From Coniferiporia sulphurascens (taxonomy: Eukaryota; Basidiomycota; Agaricomycetes; Hymenochaetales; Hymenochaetaceae), in contig NBBA01000015.1 in the NCBI GenBank assembly GCA_002794785.1, positions 991,043 through 1,055,042 on the forward strand: a stretch of DNA of 64,000 nucleotides. The letters are read 5' to 3'. Below the pieces are notes generated by a model, which saw only the letters and a program-made list of their open reading frames with translations, was not told the DNA's origin and made no database searches. Shown here piece by piece: positions 37,144-47,965 of this stretch. A program made the position numbers and the translations under genes. The stretch's first letter is position 1. Each line of letters starts with the position of its first letter.

Positions 37144-39270
37144 AGGAGGCTGGGAGGGCATCCTGGATGCACCCAGGGCAGTGCATGCAATGGTCGTCAG
37201 TATGGTGATGGCCCATGCAGATGAGGCATGACCAGGGGCAGTTCCTGCAGTTATTAGCAAGGTGGCCTAGGGCAGCACATTTGGTGCACTGGAGGAGGCG
37301 AGGGAGGTCATGGTGGGTGACGAGTTTGAGGCGACGGCCGAACATGTAAATGATGCGGTTCCTCAGGGTAGAGAGGATGGCTGCAGAGCAGGAGCCGGTA
37401 GGGTCTTCAAAAGAGAAGGCGATAGGGGCAGACATAACGTCCTCGCCAAGGAGCTCATAGGCCCAGGTCCAGTTGGGCTCGAGAGTCATTGGGAGAGAGA
37501 GGAGGTGGGGGTTGGCTGCGTGGAACTCGAGTTGGAGGTCGGCAGCGGTGAAGGCAGGGAGGCCCGGCGCAGGGTGCGTAGGGACCTCAGCAATTTGGAG
37601 GCAGGCCCAGGAGACGAGTTGGGAGACTGTGGCCAGGTAGATGCTCTGTACGGCTGCCATCACAACATCTTTCACACTGTTCATGGTAGGAATGTGAGTG
37701 CTGTGAGTGAAAGTTACGAAGCAGTTGCCTCAGTCGTTCCAGTGAGCAGCCCGCACAACCAGTTTGGCCATGGTAGGGAAGCATGAGAGGGCAGTCCTGA
37801 CATTAACGGTCGTCTGGGAATTGGTGGGGCACACCTCAGCAGGGGGGGGGGGCCCCATGGAAGCAGATGGCAAGGGTCGGGTCCATAATGGTATGGATAA
37901 CTGGGAGGACTGCACACTTCGGCTCTTGTTTCACAGCGCTAGCAGTAGCAGGAGCCCCCATCGATACTGGTGCTGCAGTAGCAGGAGCAGTAGCAGGGGT
38001 AGTCCTGCCCACAGCAAGACCTGGAGGGACAGGTGTCGGCAAGGTGGACCCGGTGGTGAGGTTAGAAGGGCCTGAGGGTCCTTGTGGTGGAGGAGGGGCA
38101 GTACTGGGGTTGGCTTTACCCTTCCCTTTCCTGTCTCCGGAGGGGGCAGACCCAACCCCCGAGGAAAAAGGGGGGGATCGTTCAAGTGAGTCCATCCACT
38201 GCATCATGTAGGACATTTGGTGCGTCAGATCAGACATGATCTGGACCATCTGCTGGGGCAGGGAAGGGGGGGGGAGGACCGGCCACAGTAGTAGAGGTGT
38301 TGGCGGGTGCGAGAGAGGAGTCCAAGGCGGGGGCCTGGGAGACAAAGGGACCAGCCGCCGCCTGGAAGGCCTGCGTTGTGGTAGAATGGGCTTGAGGGTC
38401 CTCCTGGGCCATAGCACGTTGGAGCGAATTGACAGTGAAGGCAATTTCTCTGAGAAGGGTGGCAGCAGGGGCAGCCATTGCTGATGTGGTTTCACCCATT
38501 GCAACAAGTTCACGAGCGGCGTGCATAGCAGTGGTAGCAGCCAGTCGAAGGTAGGGGACCCAGAGCTCCATGGCCTGTGGGGACAGGGAAGGGTAGGGTG
38601 CAGAGGATTTGCACTTTTTCTGGGCAGATGCCGATGAGTGTATGGACTCATCCCTGGCTTCCGACATTTCAGCATCAGAGTCGGAGTGGAGGGCAACAGA
38701 GATCGGGCAGGATGGGCCTCTGGGAGTCTCGTCTATGCAGGGAGCGACCCCCCCACCCCCAGGGGGGGTGACAGGGGCTGCAAGGGCAACTAGAGGGGAA
38801 GTCGCAGGGACGGGGGCCCATCGTGACAAAGCTGTGGAGCCAAACCCTGCAGGGTCGGGTTCAGTGAAATCGGGTGGAATGGGAAACGCCCCTAGGGGAC
38901 GCCCACTGAAGGCACTGAGGAGGGAAGTCACAGGCTGAGCCTGGGGCTGTGGGGCAGCCAAGACCTGGCCAGCACCCCGATCACTCGCCTCAGATTGAGG
39001 ATGCAATGGTGGGTGGAAGGGTTGGCAAGCTGTGATGTCCGCTGCAAGGGGGGAAACTGTGGGGACAAGTTTGGGGGGCACCTGAGGTGCAGTGGTAGGC
39101 TGTCCAATGGACACTGAAAAAGACGATGAGCGTGCGGCTACCAATCCCGGTGGTGGCAGACTACCCTGTCCATGGGTGGAGCGGAAGCCACCCCTTGTTG
39201 GAACAGGGGGGGCAGCAGGTGCCTCATTGGGGTTGGAGTACAATGGAATGGGTTGTTGTTGATCAGACAT
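37130..39270 (-). pseudogene. LINE 3 ORF1 (gag-like), frameshifted
   Basis: ORF1 begins at the ATG at 39270 (MSDQQQPIPLY) with a long Pro/Ala/Ser-rich region. The frame shifts at C-tracts near 38270 and near 37845, passing to MVQIMSDLTHQMSYMMQWMDS and then to MNSVKDVVMAAVQS. The zinc-knuckle region (CTKCAALGHLANNC, CLICMGHHHTDDHCMHC) is cut after LPAS by the AT-rich insert. Long G/C homopolymers make indels, or sequencing error, plausible causes of the shifts. Confidence 0.75.
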
Positions 39271-39331
39271 AGAGAGGTGTCAGCTAAAAAACTACTACCT
39301 AGATGGTGGTGGTTAGAGGACAAGGAGGATG

Positions 39332-39345
39332 TTGAGCCAACAGGC
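39332..39345 (+). repeat. Target-site duplication, right copy (LINE 3)
   Basis: Exact copy of 31729-31742. It marks the 5' end of LINE 3 and shows that the whole 7.6-kb block, insert included, descends from one LINE insertion. Confidence 0.93.
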
Positions 39346-39486
39346 TGGTAGCAAAAACGACGCAGAGCTACCCATTAATGGAATCCATTTTGTGGCGGGG
39401 GGAAATCATCCCACTTTTTCGGCCGTAAATAATTATTAGCCCCACTCAATTGCAAGTTATCATAGGATTGTAACTTTTGCTCGGCA

Positions 39487-40199
39487 TCATATGTAATCAC
39501 AGGGTCCTTCTATATTGGTCTTTGCAATCCCAATAAGAATTGAGATGCCGATTGCAGTTGCGATTTGTGGTGTTTTTGCATTTGTCCGGCAAGCTGATGC
39601 CGTGTTTGTGTAAGCACATCCACAATAAGCAATTTTTGCCACATCTGCCAGTAAACAAGTCAGCCACTCAAAACAAAACACCCCTTAAATGCAACCATCA
39701 GCCAATAAAAAAATAGAGCTGGATCAAGCTCATACTTACAGTACCTTGCAGACGCTAAGCATCTTTCCCAAACTGTTTCCAAGACATTTGCTTCATTTTT
39801 AGACCACACACATATATCTTCCAACCAGCCCAAATAAGGGCGCGTCGATCTATTTGTAAGCCTCCAATAAGGAAGGTAAGGATCTACGCAAAACGACATG
39901 TAAGACATTTTACAGATCTGTCCATAAAAGGATGAGAAAGTTGTAACTCCGATGATAAAAATTTGGTACAACTGCTCTTGAGCACTTGTAGCGGATTGCA
40001 GGTTTCTTCGCCCAAAAAGGAAACCGCCAAACTCCTGGGTCAGATCGCCTTTCCCGATATCAAACCAACGCAATGGTATGTCCACCTGCCGAACAAAAAA
40101 TTGTAGGATAACGTGCAATTGAGGAGGGCTATTTTTGGTTACACTGCCGAGACCCGACGCTACTGCAATTGGGTTATAAATAACATATACATACAGCAT
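39487..40199 (-). CDS. Hypothetical protein, doubtful gene
   Basis: A 179-codon frame from the ATG at 40199 contains runs that look protein-like (SFYGQICKMSYMSFCVDPY, TRPYLGWLEDICVWSKN). A possible 37-nt intron, with the donor directly after AAGGG near 39684 and the acceptor TGGCAG about 39648, would join it to a Cys/His-rich end (CGKNCLLWMCLHKHG) stopping near 39500. No family is recognised, and the intron is short for this genome. It could equally be a decayed gene or chance. It lies between LINE 3 and the divergent MFS gene. Confidence 0.3.
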
Positions 40200-40477
40200 G
40201 CCTATGTATGACTAATATAAAAGACGTAATCCGTTTTTTCCACTCTCCGTGCCTCTCGCATCGTCGGACCGCCGGGACTGTTCGCCGAAATTTTAGAAAC
40301 ATGGAAGCGGGAACAAAACAAAATCCGGAAATCCGGACCTGTCGAATCCCAGGCTTTGGGTTTGGCGATAGAGGGTACATCGTTTCTTCTACGGATTCAC
40401 CTTTGGTTTGTACGCCCCAGGCCCCCTTCCATCTACTTAGAACGGCGTTTTGAAACTAGTACTGCCTACCGATAGCG

Positions 40478-43223
40478 ATGACCCCACGAGGACACGCCTC
40501 TGCGTCGAGTTCTGTGGTTGGGTTGCCCACAGCATTTGACAACTTGTCATATACGGTCCCAAGTGGGGGAAACACACCTCTTCTCTCTAATCGTACCAGC
40601 ACAGAGGTGCATGCGGAACCTGGGCCTCTGCATGTTCTCGGCGATTCGAGCATCTCAGGTGGCAAGCCCGGCCCTGCGGACCAACCTGAAGGGAGACCGA
40701 ACGCCTCGCTACCGCAGAAACCTCGCATAGAGCTGAAATTGACAGATCAAACGAATTTGTTGCCTTTTCGAATGGTTGTGTCTGTCTTCGCTGGACTGGC
40801 AGTGTGCATTGTAGTCTCGACACTAGACATGACACTTGTCGCGACTGCTCTACCTAGCATTTCTGCAGACTTCCAAGCGGGATCGGTGTCCTCGTTTATC
40901 CCATCCACGTATCTTCTTACCTCGACTGCTTTTCAACCTTTGTATGGTCGCTTCTCGGACATCTTCGGTCGAAAAACTGCCCTGTGTCTGGCCATGTTTG
41001 TCTTTATGCTTGGAAATCTTGCTGCTGGTTTCTCGAAGAATGTCAGCGAGGTCATAATCTTCCGTGGTGGGTATATCTACTTTCGTCGTCCACAGAATTC
41101 GCCCGCAGCAAGGTATAACTAATGTAGCTATTCAGGTATCGCTGGCGCCGGAGGGGGAGGTATAGTGTCTATGGCCCAAATAGTCATGTCAGATGTTGTC
41201 AGTCTGAGGGACAGGTGCGCAGAATAGTGCTATAAATGACTTAATTCATTCAGCATATAATGTCCACCTCATCTTCTGGTGATAAGGGGAAAGTACCAAG
41301 GTATTATTGGCGTCGTAGTTGCTCTCGGGTATGGCATTGGTCCTCTTATCGGCGGTGTATTGAGTGAGAAAGCCTCGTGGCGCGTACGTCAAGTTTCTTC
41401 TCCTGACGATTGGTTGCCTAATCGACTTGGACAGTGGTGCTTTTGGATCACGCTTCCCGTATCACTGTGCGGTATGCTGATCGTCACGTATATTCTACCG
41501 CTCAAGAGTGTAGAGGGGGACATAAGAAGGTAGTTCCTAAAATTTACAAACCCCACAGAGTGACAATGCTAAGTCCACTTCCAAGAAAACTTCTTGCTAT
41601 TGATTATGTGGGGACGGCCCTCACTCTTAGCGGCTGTACGCTGGTGATGCTACCTTTGATTTGGGTAAGTCGTTCCGCTTTTTTCTTCAAACATATTGAC
41701 CGATGCGCACCTGCTTACACTCAGGGAGGTATTACATTTCCATGGAACTCTGCAGTTGTCCTTGCGACACTCGTCGCAGGGTGTGTCGTTGTTTCGCTCT
41801 TTTGTCTCTGGGAGTGGAAAGGAGCTAGATTACCCATTGTCCCAAGTGCGTTTTCAAAACTTGGGTATTATCAGCCCGCTTATCCCCCTGGACATCCAGT
41901 GTACATATTCAAACATATAACCGTCACGGGCGTGTATATTACGATGTTTGTTAAGTGCGTATCTTCTGTTGCCATTCATTTCCGTTATATCCAACCCTCA
42001 TCTTATCCTATTTTGGCAGCGGATTTATATTTAATTCGTCTCTATACTATCTTCCACAATTCTTCCAAGTCGCGCTAGGCTTCTCTCCAATTCGTTCCGG
42101 TGTATTTCTCCTTCCCGTTCTCGTCAGTCAGACGATTGCAAGTTTCATCGCCGTAAGTCTATGATATTTTGTTGACAATTGAATTGAGCGACGAAATTCC
42201 GTTTCAGGGGGTAATGGTATCGCGTACCGGACGTTATCGGGTGAGGAAACTCCTGTAATTTCGTCGGGTCATAGCCATCTGACTGACTGCTCTCAACAGA
42301 GCACAATTTATCTTGGATTTAGCGTATGGGCCGTTGGCTGTGGTCTCCTTTCTACCGTCAATGGATCGACGCGGGAAGTACTTCCTGTAGTGTACATGCT
42401 GATCGCTGGCGTTGGCGCTGGTCAGGTGTGTCATAAAATCTCCTTCATTGCGAAAACCAACATGTCTAAGGGCGTTCCTTCTGTTAGACTCTTCAGACGA
42501 CAACTGTAGCTGCGCAGGCGAGTGTCTCGAGGCGAGATATGTCAGTGGTTACAGCTGTTCGAAATGTCAGTGCTCTCATCATCCACTTTAAACATTGATG
42601 TTTACCTTGACTCGCATTCAGTTTGTGAGGCTGCTGGGCGGAACGTTTTCTCTTGCGATAGGGAGTACAATTATGTAAGACGTTTGCCTCATTTTACTTG
42701 GTTCGAGCCGTGGTCTTTATTTCATGATTATCCGGCTTTTCAAAAGTGAAACTAACACTTATCTAGAAATAATTCTTTGCGATCAAAGATGACTTCCCTT
42801 GGTCTTTCTTCATCTACTATAAACGGCATAATAGATGATCCCACAACACTTCATCCATTCCTATCGGGAACCTCAAATTCTAGCCATGTTGTATCGCCGG
42901 CGGTAGCTGCAGATATCCTTTCCGGATACACGTCGGGCTTCCGTGTTGTATTCATCCTGAATGCTGCGCTCGCCTCCCTTTGCGTGGTCGTGGCTGCTAT
43001 CATGATTCGACACAAGGAACTCGTGCGCGCAGACGAAACGGAGATGCGCAAAAATGCTAAGGAGGCGTATGCGAAAAAGGGAGAGAAAGGCGGCCTGCAG
43101 GATTTGGAGCGTGCGTCTAAAGGCGTCGTGACCGAAGAAGGTCAGGACGGTGTGGAAATGGAAACCGTGGCCACTGATGAAGCCGGCAGGCGGGTTGCGA
43201 GTATGGAAGATACTTCAGCATGA
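40478..43223 (+). CDS. MFS transporter, DHA2-like (14-TM drug/small-molecule exporter)
   Basis: Predicted proton-driven exporter in the plasma or vacuolar membrane. Thirteen exons: 40478-41066, 41136-41214, 41287-41383, 41435-41529, 41574-41664, 41725-41845, 41900-41954, 42020-42152, 42208-42240, 42300-42425, 42497-42565, 42622-42674, 42767-43223 (1,998 nt, 665 aa). Landmarks: a hydrophilic N-tail of about 100 residues, the motif LDMTLVATALPSISADF, the loop GRFSDIFGRKTAL and GIAGAGGGGIVSMAQIVMSD. Then come ALGYGIGPLIGGVLSEKASWR (motif C-like), WCFWITLPVSL and LYYLPQFFQVALGFSPIRSG. The end is a Lys/Glu-rich cytosolic tail. The fourth intron acceptor is uncertain: CACAG at 41558 would add five residues. 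The substrate is not predictable. Confidence 0.92.
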
Positions 43224-43678
43224 AATGACTCTTGACAAGGAGGATTCAACTCGAGTAGTTCACAAAAATGAAAGTGGTTCGAATGTTGTTCATTGATAGA
43301 TTTTCTCGTGGGATTTGCTTTCTCCCTCCTCCCTTCCGATTTGCTTTTAGAGAAAGATTTATAAATAGGGCACACATACGGAATAGATGCTGGGTTTTCT
43401 GAAATCGGTTTGGGGGTAAGTGCCAGTATATAGGTTTATATTTATTCATGCGGATAGGCTATAGTTCATATTTTCCGTGATAACAGTACTGGTACCAACG
43501 GCCCGGAAACGCCGCGCCGTCCCGTAGCCTGACTCATTTGTCAAAAACAATGATTAAATATAAAAGATTCTGTGAACTAAAAAAACACGGATATATATTA
43601 GAGAAGAAGGAAGCAAACTGGTCTGACCAACTTTATGTAAATTACGAAAAGAGGAACACGCAGACATTTGACTGTTGT
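43224..43678. other. Convergent intergenic region
   Basis: About 455 bp between the 3' ends of the MFS gene (+) and the following minus-strand gene. AT-rich, no gene. Confidence 0.4.
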
Positions 43679-44553
43679 TCAACGGCTCAATAAAAAGTAA
43701 AGCTCCCTCCCTAGGATGAATGCCGCCCATAACAAAGCACTCCATCGAATGACACGTAAAGCGACAGGTAAATGGTGCTCCTCTTCGATTGCGAAATTGC
43801 CGTCACTGAGAGGCGTGCCGCCAAATAGTGGAGCTCGTTCTTCTGGTTCGTACGATGCATTTACCACCGACCTATAACGCGCCAAGAAAACATCACCTAA
43901 TCGACACTTAGCGTAAGGCCACGTAAAAAATAGAGACTAATCACGTTTTCGACGGCGCACGGGCGCGGCAACCCTATTGACCGCATTACGCGCATGGTCG
44001 TCCACAATCCTGTATGCATCTTTGCCGAACCAGACAGGAAGCATTAAGAGGTGCGGCCATGCCCAAACGACAAACAATGCAAATGCGATGAAGTATGGGT
44101 GATCAAGGGCTAGTCAAAAATGATCATTGAGCTTTTATAAACTATGCAAAAGCTTCAAAGAACGTCACAAACTTTCGTTATTTATGCCCTGAAATAGTCG
44201 GACAACCCAGTCTGAAAAGTCTCGCCAGATGGCACACAAGCTCCAGTCTTTGTTGATATGAGTGTTTCCCTCGTCGGAAACGTCCTTGCGAGCAGTATAA
44301 GGAGGCATATCGTCTGATGGTCTCGGAGGATAGATGTGCAGGAGAACGTTCTTTTGACGAAACACTTCCTGGGCTAGTAGAGCTTAAAATATTTATTGAC
44401 ATGCTGGAAGAACGTTGGATTCATAAAATACAACATCACCATAATCACCATGGATGTGAACGCATATTTAATGTGTGGAACCTCTGTGATCCGTAGCGCC
44501 TCAAACGGTCACCTTGAAGGACCAAGTGTGAGGCCGAAGACAGTCTCCAGAGA
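43679..44553 (-). CDS. Putative multi-pass membrane protein, 5' end unresolved
   Basis: Exons inferred on the minus strand: about 44553-44401, 44368-44173, 44109-43945, 43896-43679 (stop TGA at 43681-43679). The joined frame reads VFGLTLGPSR, PFEALRITEVPHIKYAFTS, MVIMVMLYFMNPTFFQ (TM) and NVLLHIYPPRPSDDMPPY. It continues HPYFIAFALFVVWAWPHLLM (TM), YRIVDDHARNAVNRVAAP, YEPEERAPLFGGTPLSDG and RWSALLWAAFILGRELYFLL (TM). An in-frame TGA stands at 44511-44509 between GPSR and PFEAL. A single TGG-to-TGA change or a missed short intron would explain it, so this could be a recent pseudogene. The first intron proposed is only 32 nt. The family is not recognised, and the N-terminus upstream of 44553 could not be resolved. 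Confidence 0.5.
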
Positions 44554-45654
44554 CTAGACGAGGTGATTAACATTAATGAAAGCACTGCCGCAGACGCACT
44601 GGCCGCAAGCGGCCTGAACGTGTCACAAGCTGAAATCACACGGCCCTTCAAGTACCATGTAAGTTAAACCGGGGGAAGATGCGAGCGGCCAGTTGGAGTC
44701 GCGCAGATGCCGCAGATGCCGCAGATACCTCGTGCCATTAATAACGCTGGAGAAGCATTAATGGACTAGCCCTTGTCAGAAGCGGTTCTCTCTACTTGTG
44801 CAGCTCCGTCGTTAGTTTCCGTGGTGCACATGTCAGTGATAGACGCGCTGATAGATCCATTGGGCGCTTTGTTTTTGCCTGCAGGAACCGAAGGATTCTG
44901 CCGACCTAACCCCCTGAGGCAGAAATTACAAGCGTCTATTTCATGAGCTTGGGTGCAGAAGGTGAGGAGGGAGGAAAAGCAGGGTGAAGCGGGACTCTTT
45001 GAAGAAGCCTAGAGACAGGACGGGAAAGATGAAGGCTGCCTCAAAGCACTAGTACTGGTGGACAAAATGAATGGCAGTTATCAGGAAGGGCGCTACTAAT
45101 GCACTTTTCCGTTGACTTTTTTCGGTATACATGTAGATGCTCCGTCCGATTTCCGGATACCGGGCCGAGACCAATTCTGATACAACTTGAGGCCTACATC
45201 ATCGTTTCTTCCAAGCAATTTTTTAATACGTCTTTAAGCGCCAATACAGTATGTATCTTAGTTTTACCCGCAATCCGTTCGGGGTGCGGCGTGACTCATG
45301 AGCGTTCTTGTCGACCAGTCAAGCAGGAGGTGGATCATGATGGCAATAATACTCCCGGCGTCTGAAGAGGATATGCGTGGGAATACGGTTAATAAAAAAT
45401 TGTTCGGTGACTAAACCGCATTTTACTTTCACCAGTCATCGACGGCACGAAGCGGGAAAAATTCGTGTCCGTGACGTCTCCTACGACGGCGCTACTATGC
45501 AGACGGACACGCCCCGACGTCTCATGGTGTGTAACTAATTCGTCACCCACGCTGGAGTTTTGTTCTCGCGCGACGCTCAGGATTAAGTCGTCCCATGGAC
45601 TCACTGGCCGCTATTTTCATCTTCAAGCTCAGTCGGGGGCGCCAGGGGCCGATG
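44554..45654. other. Region without supported gene
   Basis: About 1.1 kb. It may contain the 5' exons of the preceding minus-strand gene. A short GCCGCAGAT tandem repeat (three to four units) sits near 44698-44727. Frames here are short and unsupported. Confidence 0.35.
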
Positions 45655-45784
45655 GGAATGAACTCTTTTATTTGAGTCGTGTGGCTTCTGTCGTCCGTCC
45701 TTGCTCAGTCAGCTAGGAGTGAATTCCCTTTCTATTTGAGTCGTACGTGTGGTCCCTGTTGCCCGTCCTTGCTCAGTCAGCTAG
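45655..45784 (+). repeat. Imperfect tandem duplication in the hydrolase promoter
   Basis: A unit of about 64-68 bp occurs twice directly upstream of the hydrolase start codon. Each copy contains ATTTGAGTCGT followed by a CGTCCTTGCTCAGTCAGCTAG block. The first runs about 45655-45716 and the second about 45717-45784, ending 20 bp before the ATG. It could duplicate a transcription-factor site or the transcription start region. Confidence 0.75.
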
Positions 45785-45804
45785 CTTCATTCCGAAAAAC
45801 CATC

Positions 45805-47277
45805 ATGTCAGACAAGATATTAGCGCAAGCGCCAGGCGATGATTGTTTCAGAGTCGTCCAACATTCAGGGGAGCCCAAGGGGACTGTTCTGAAGATAGCG
45901 GGCGTAGATACCTATATCTCGACACCACCACAAAGCGTGAAGGGTCAACCTGCAAAGGGGGTCATACTGTTCTATGCCGATGTCTATGGACCCATGTTCA
46001 TCAACAACAAGCTCATTCAGGATTTCTTCGCTGAACAAGGTATGTGTGAGTTTGAGGGACCGATGTTCGGCCCTTTGGACATGACAGATCGGGTACTGGG
46101 TGTCATTGCCTTTTGGTATAACCCAAGCCGACTATACGAAACATCTTTCACCATAAGCTCCCATTAAAGGTCCTCTAACAATCATCCGGAACAGGCTTCA
46201 TAGTAGTCGGGATTGATTATTTCCTTGGTGATCCGGTGTACATCCACGACGGCGAGTCCGGCTTCGACCGAACCGGGTGGATAGAAAAGAGCAAAATTCA
46301 GGCGCGTAAATGGGAACCAGACTGGTTGAAAGCAATACAAGAAAAGTACGGTAAGTAGTTTATACTTCGTTGCCTTCCGGAGTGAATTTGTTTGCGCATT
46401 CCTAACGACATTGATTACCGAACCATAACTTCTGCTGTCCCTCTTTCAGGCCATGAAATAAGTTACGCTGCCGTGGGTAAGGCCGCACCGTCGCTTCATT
46501 TATTTCAACGCGTCCAATAACGAATTTCTCTTCCAGGATACTGCTTTGGGGCGCCGTTCGTCTGTGAGGCGGCTGCTTCGGGAAAGTTAACTGCAGGTAT
46601 ATCATTTTCAACGCGACACGTATGCCTTCAAACACAACACCACTTTACACTTTACCCATTAAAGGCGCTATCGCGCATCCAGCCTTTTTGGATGAAAGTC
46701 ACTTCCGAAACCTGAATGGTGGAGTTTTTGTCTTCACAGATACAGCCGTTGCACTCACATGATCCATTTGTTTCGCTTAATAACACTAGCGCCGCTCTTG
46801 CTGTCTTGTGCTGGTGGGTATTCCTATTAGTCTCTTTTCTATGGCACAAAAGCTGTTTCATATATCGCACGAGAAGTTCACTTTTATGCCTTTCCTTTCG
46901 ATTTCCCGCATAAATGCATCTCACTTAACTCTCTCTTGTCATGAATTTTAGAAATAGACCACACGTTCCCACTCGAATTTCGCCGACGCGCGGAAGACAT
47001 TCTCATCGAAAACAAGAAGAATTATCATTTCCAAGTTTTTGCAAGCGTTAAACATGGTTTCGCTGTGAGAGGAGACCCGGCAATAGAAAATGAAAGTAAG
47101 TAAAGGGACATCCTCCTTGTTCCTAAATATCAACTTTTTCCAAAATGACTCCCGCAATTATGGCTAATTCTTAATTTTTCATTCCTTTTACGATTTATTT
47201 CGTCCACCCTCATAGGATGGGCGAAGGAAGAAAGCGCGAAAGGCATTGTCGGATGGTTTGAACGTTTTGCGAAGTGA
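45805..47277 (+). CDS. Dienelactone hydrolase family protein
   Basis: Predicted cytosolic alpha/beta hydrolase of the dienelactone hydrolase type, acting on lactones or esters (in aromatic degradation in some relatives). Eight exons: 45805-46039, 46195-46350, 46450-46476, 46537-46596, 46665-46718, 46790-46813, 46952-47095, 47216-47277 (762 nt, 253 aa). Two exons are tiny (27 and 24 nt). The catalytic triad is visible: Cys142 in GYCFGAP, Asp188 in EIDHTFP and His220 in VKHGFAVRGD. Other blocks are GVILFYADVYG, FIVVGIDYFLGDP and GAIAHPAFLD. The ATG at 45805 is the first in frame, with CATC just before it. Two tandem upstream repeats may form part of its promoter. Confidence 0.92.
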
Positions 47278-47965
47278 GGGTGTGAGGAAATGGACGATGG
47301 GGATAATCCAGGAGTCCAGGATTTTAACGTGAGTGCACTGTTAGACTGGCATAGTATATCGAAAAACTTATTGCTATACGCTTAAATGGGTTTGAAAGAA
47401 GGTTGTACAATACATATTTTAAAAAATAGGCACGAATGATTGATGTATTTGTATTTGAACTGTGCACGTAGGCCCTGACAGGCTGTAAGACTTCTAAAAA
47501 ATAAATGGTGCTGATAGAGGTCTCAGGAAATTCGCGAGAGGAAAGGCTTCCTATAAGCTCGGTGCTCTTCGATGCTCATACAAGATATGAAGCAAATGTG
47601 GACATCGGGCAGCCCCGAGAGTGATTTTCTTTCCCTATAACGCACTTTACTGGATGGAAAAAACTAAAAGCGAAGCACGGGAGCAATCCTGTAATCCCCC
47701 CGAGTCCGTGATCAAGTTGGGCATACAACTTGACGAAACATCCCATCAGGGACATTCCACATCTTAGCAGGGATCCCCTCGTCCCCTCCGATATATCTGG
47801 GAATAATAGCACTGAATACAATGGGCCACGTGGTCTGTGTTCGGCGTACCCGAGTACCGTGCTACTACTGTAATATAACAGTGCGTTCGCTCCTTTTGGA
47901 AATCGCCTGCCGGTGCGGAATCGGTATAATTACAGTAGGAACTCCACACCAAAATTATAATTTCG
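47278..47965. other. Intergenic
   Basis: About 690 bp between the hydrolase stop and the BCS1-like start, both on the + strand. No gene or repeat noticed. Confidence 0.4.

Larger units (their letters stand above)
31743..39331 (-). mobile_element. LINE 3: full-length non-LTR retrotransposon with an internal AT-rich insert
   Basis: A 7.6-kb unit on the minus strand bounded by an exact 14-bp target-site duplication. The A-tail is the T-tract at 31743-31762. It is a close relative of LINE 1 across ORF2, the end of ORF1 and the 3' stem-loop. It retains the full 5' end, including the N-terminal part of ORF1. About 200 bp spanning the ORF1/ORF2 junction is missing and replaced by a 1.35-kb unrelated segment. 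Relative to LINE 1 it is depleted in CpG, with many Arg-to-His/Cys and Ala-to-Thr/Val differences. The catalytic box reads YVDN. Confidence 0.92.

Noticed and set aside
13856..39331. UGA recoding (selenocysteine or readthrough) in the LINE ORFs
   Set aside because: Stops fall at different sites in each copy and match CGA or TGG in relatives, so mutation explains them better.
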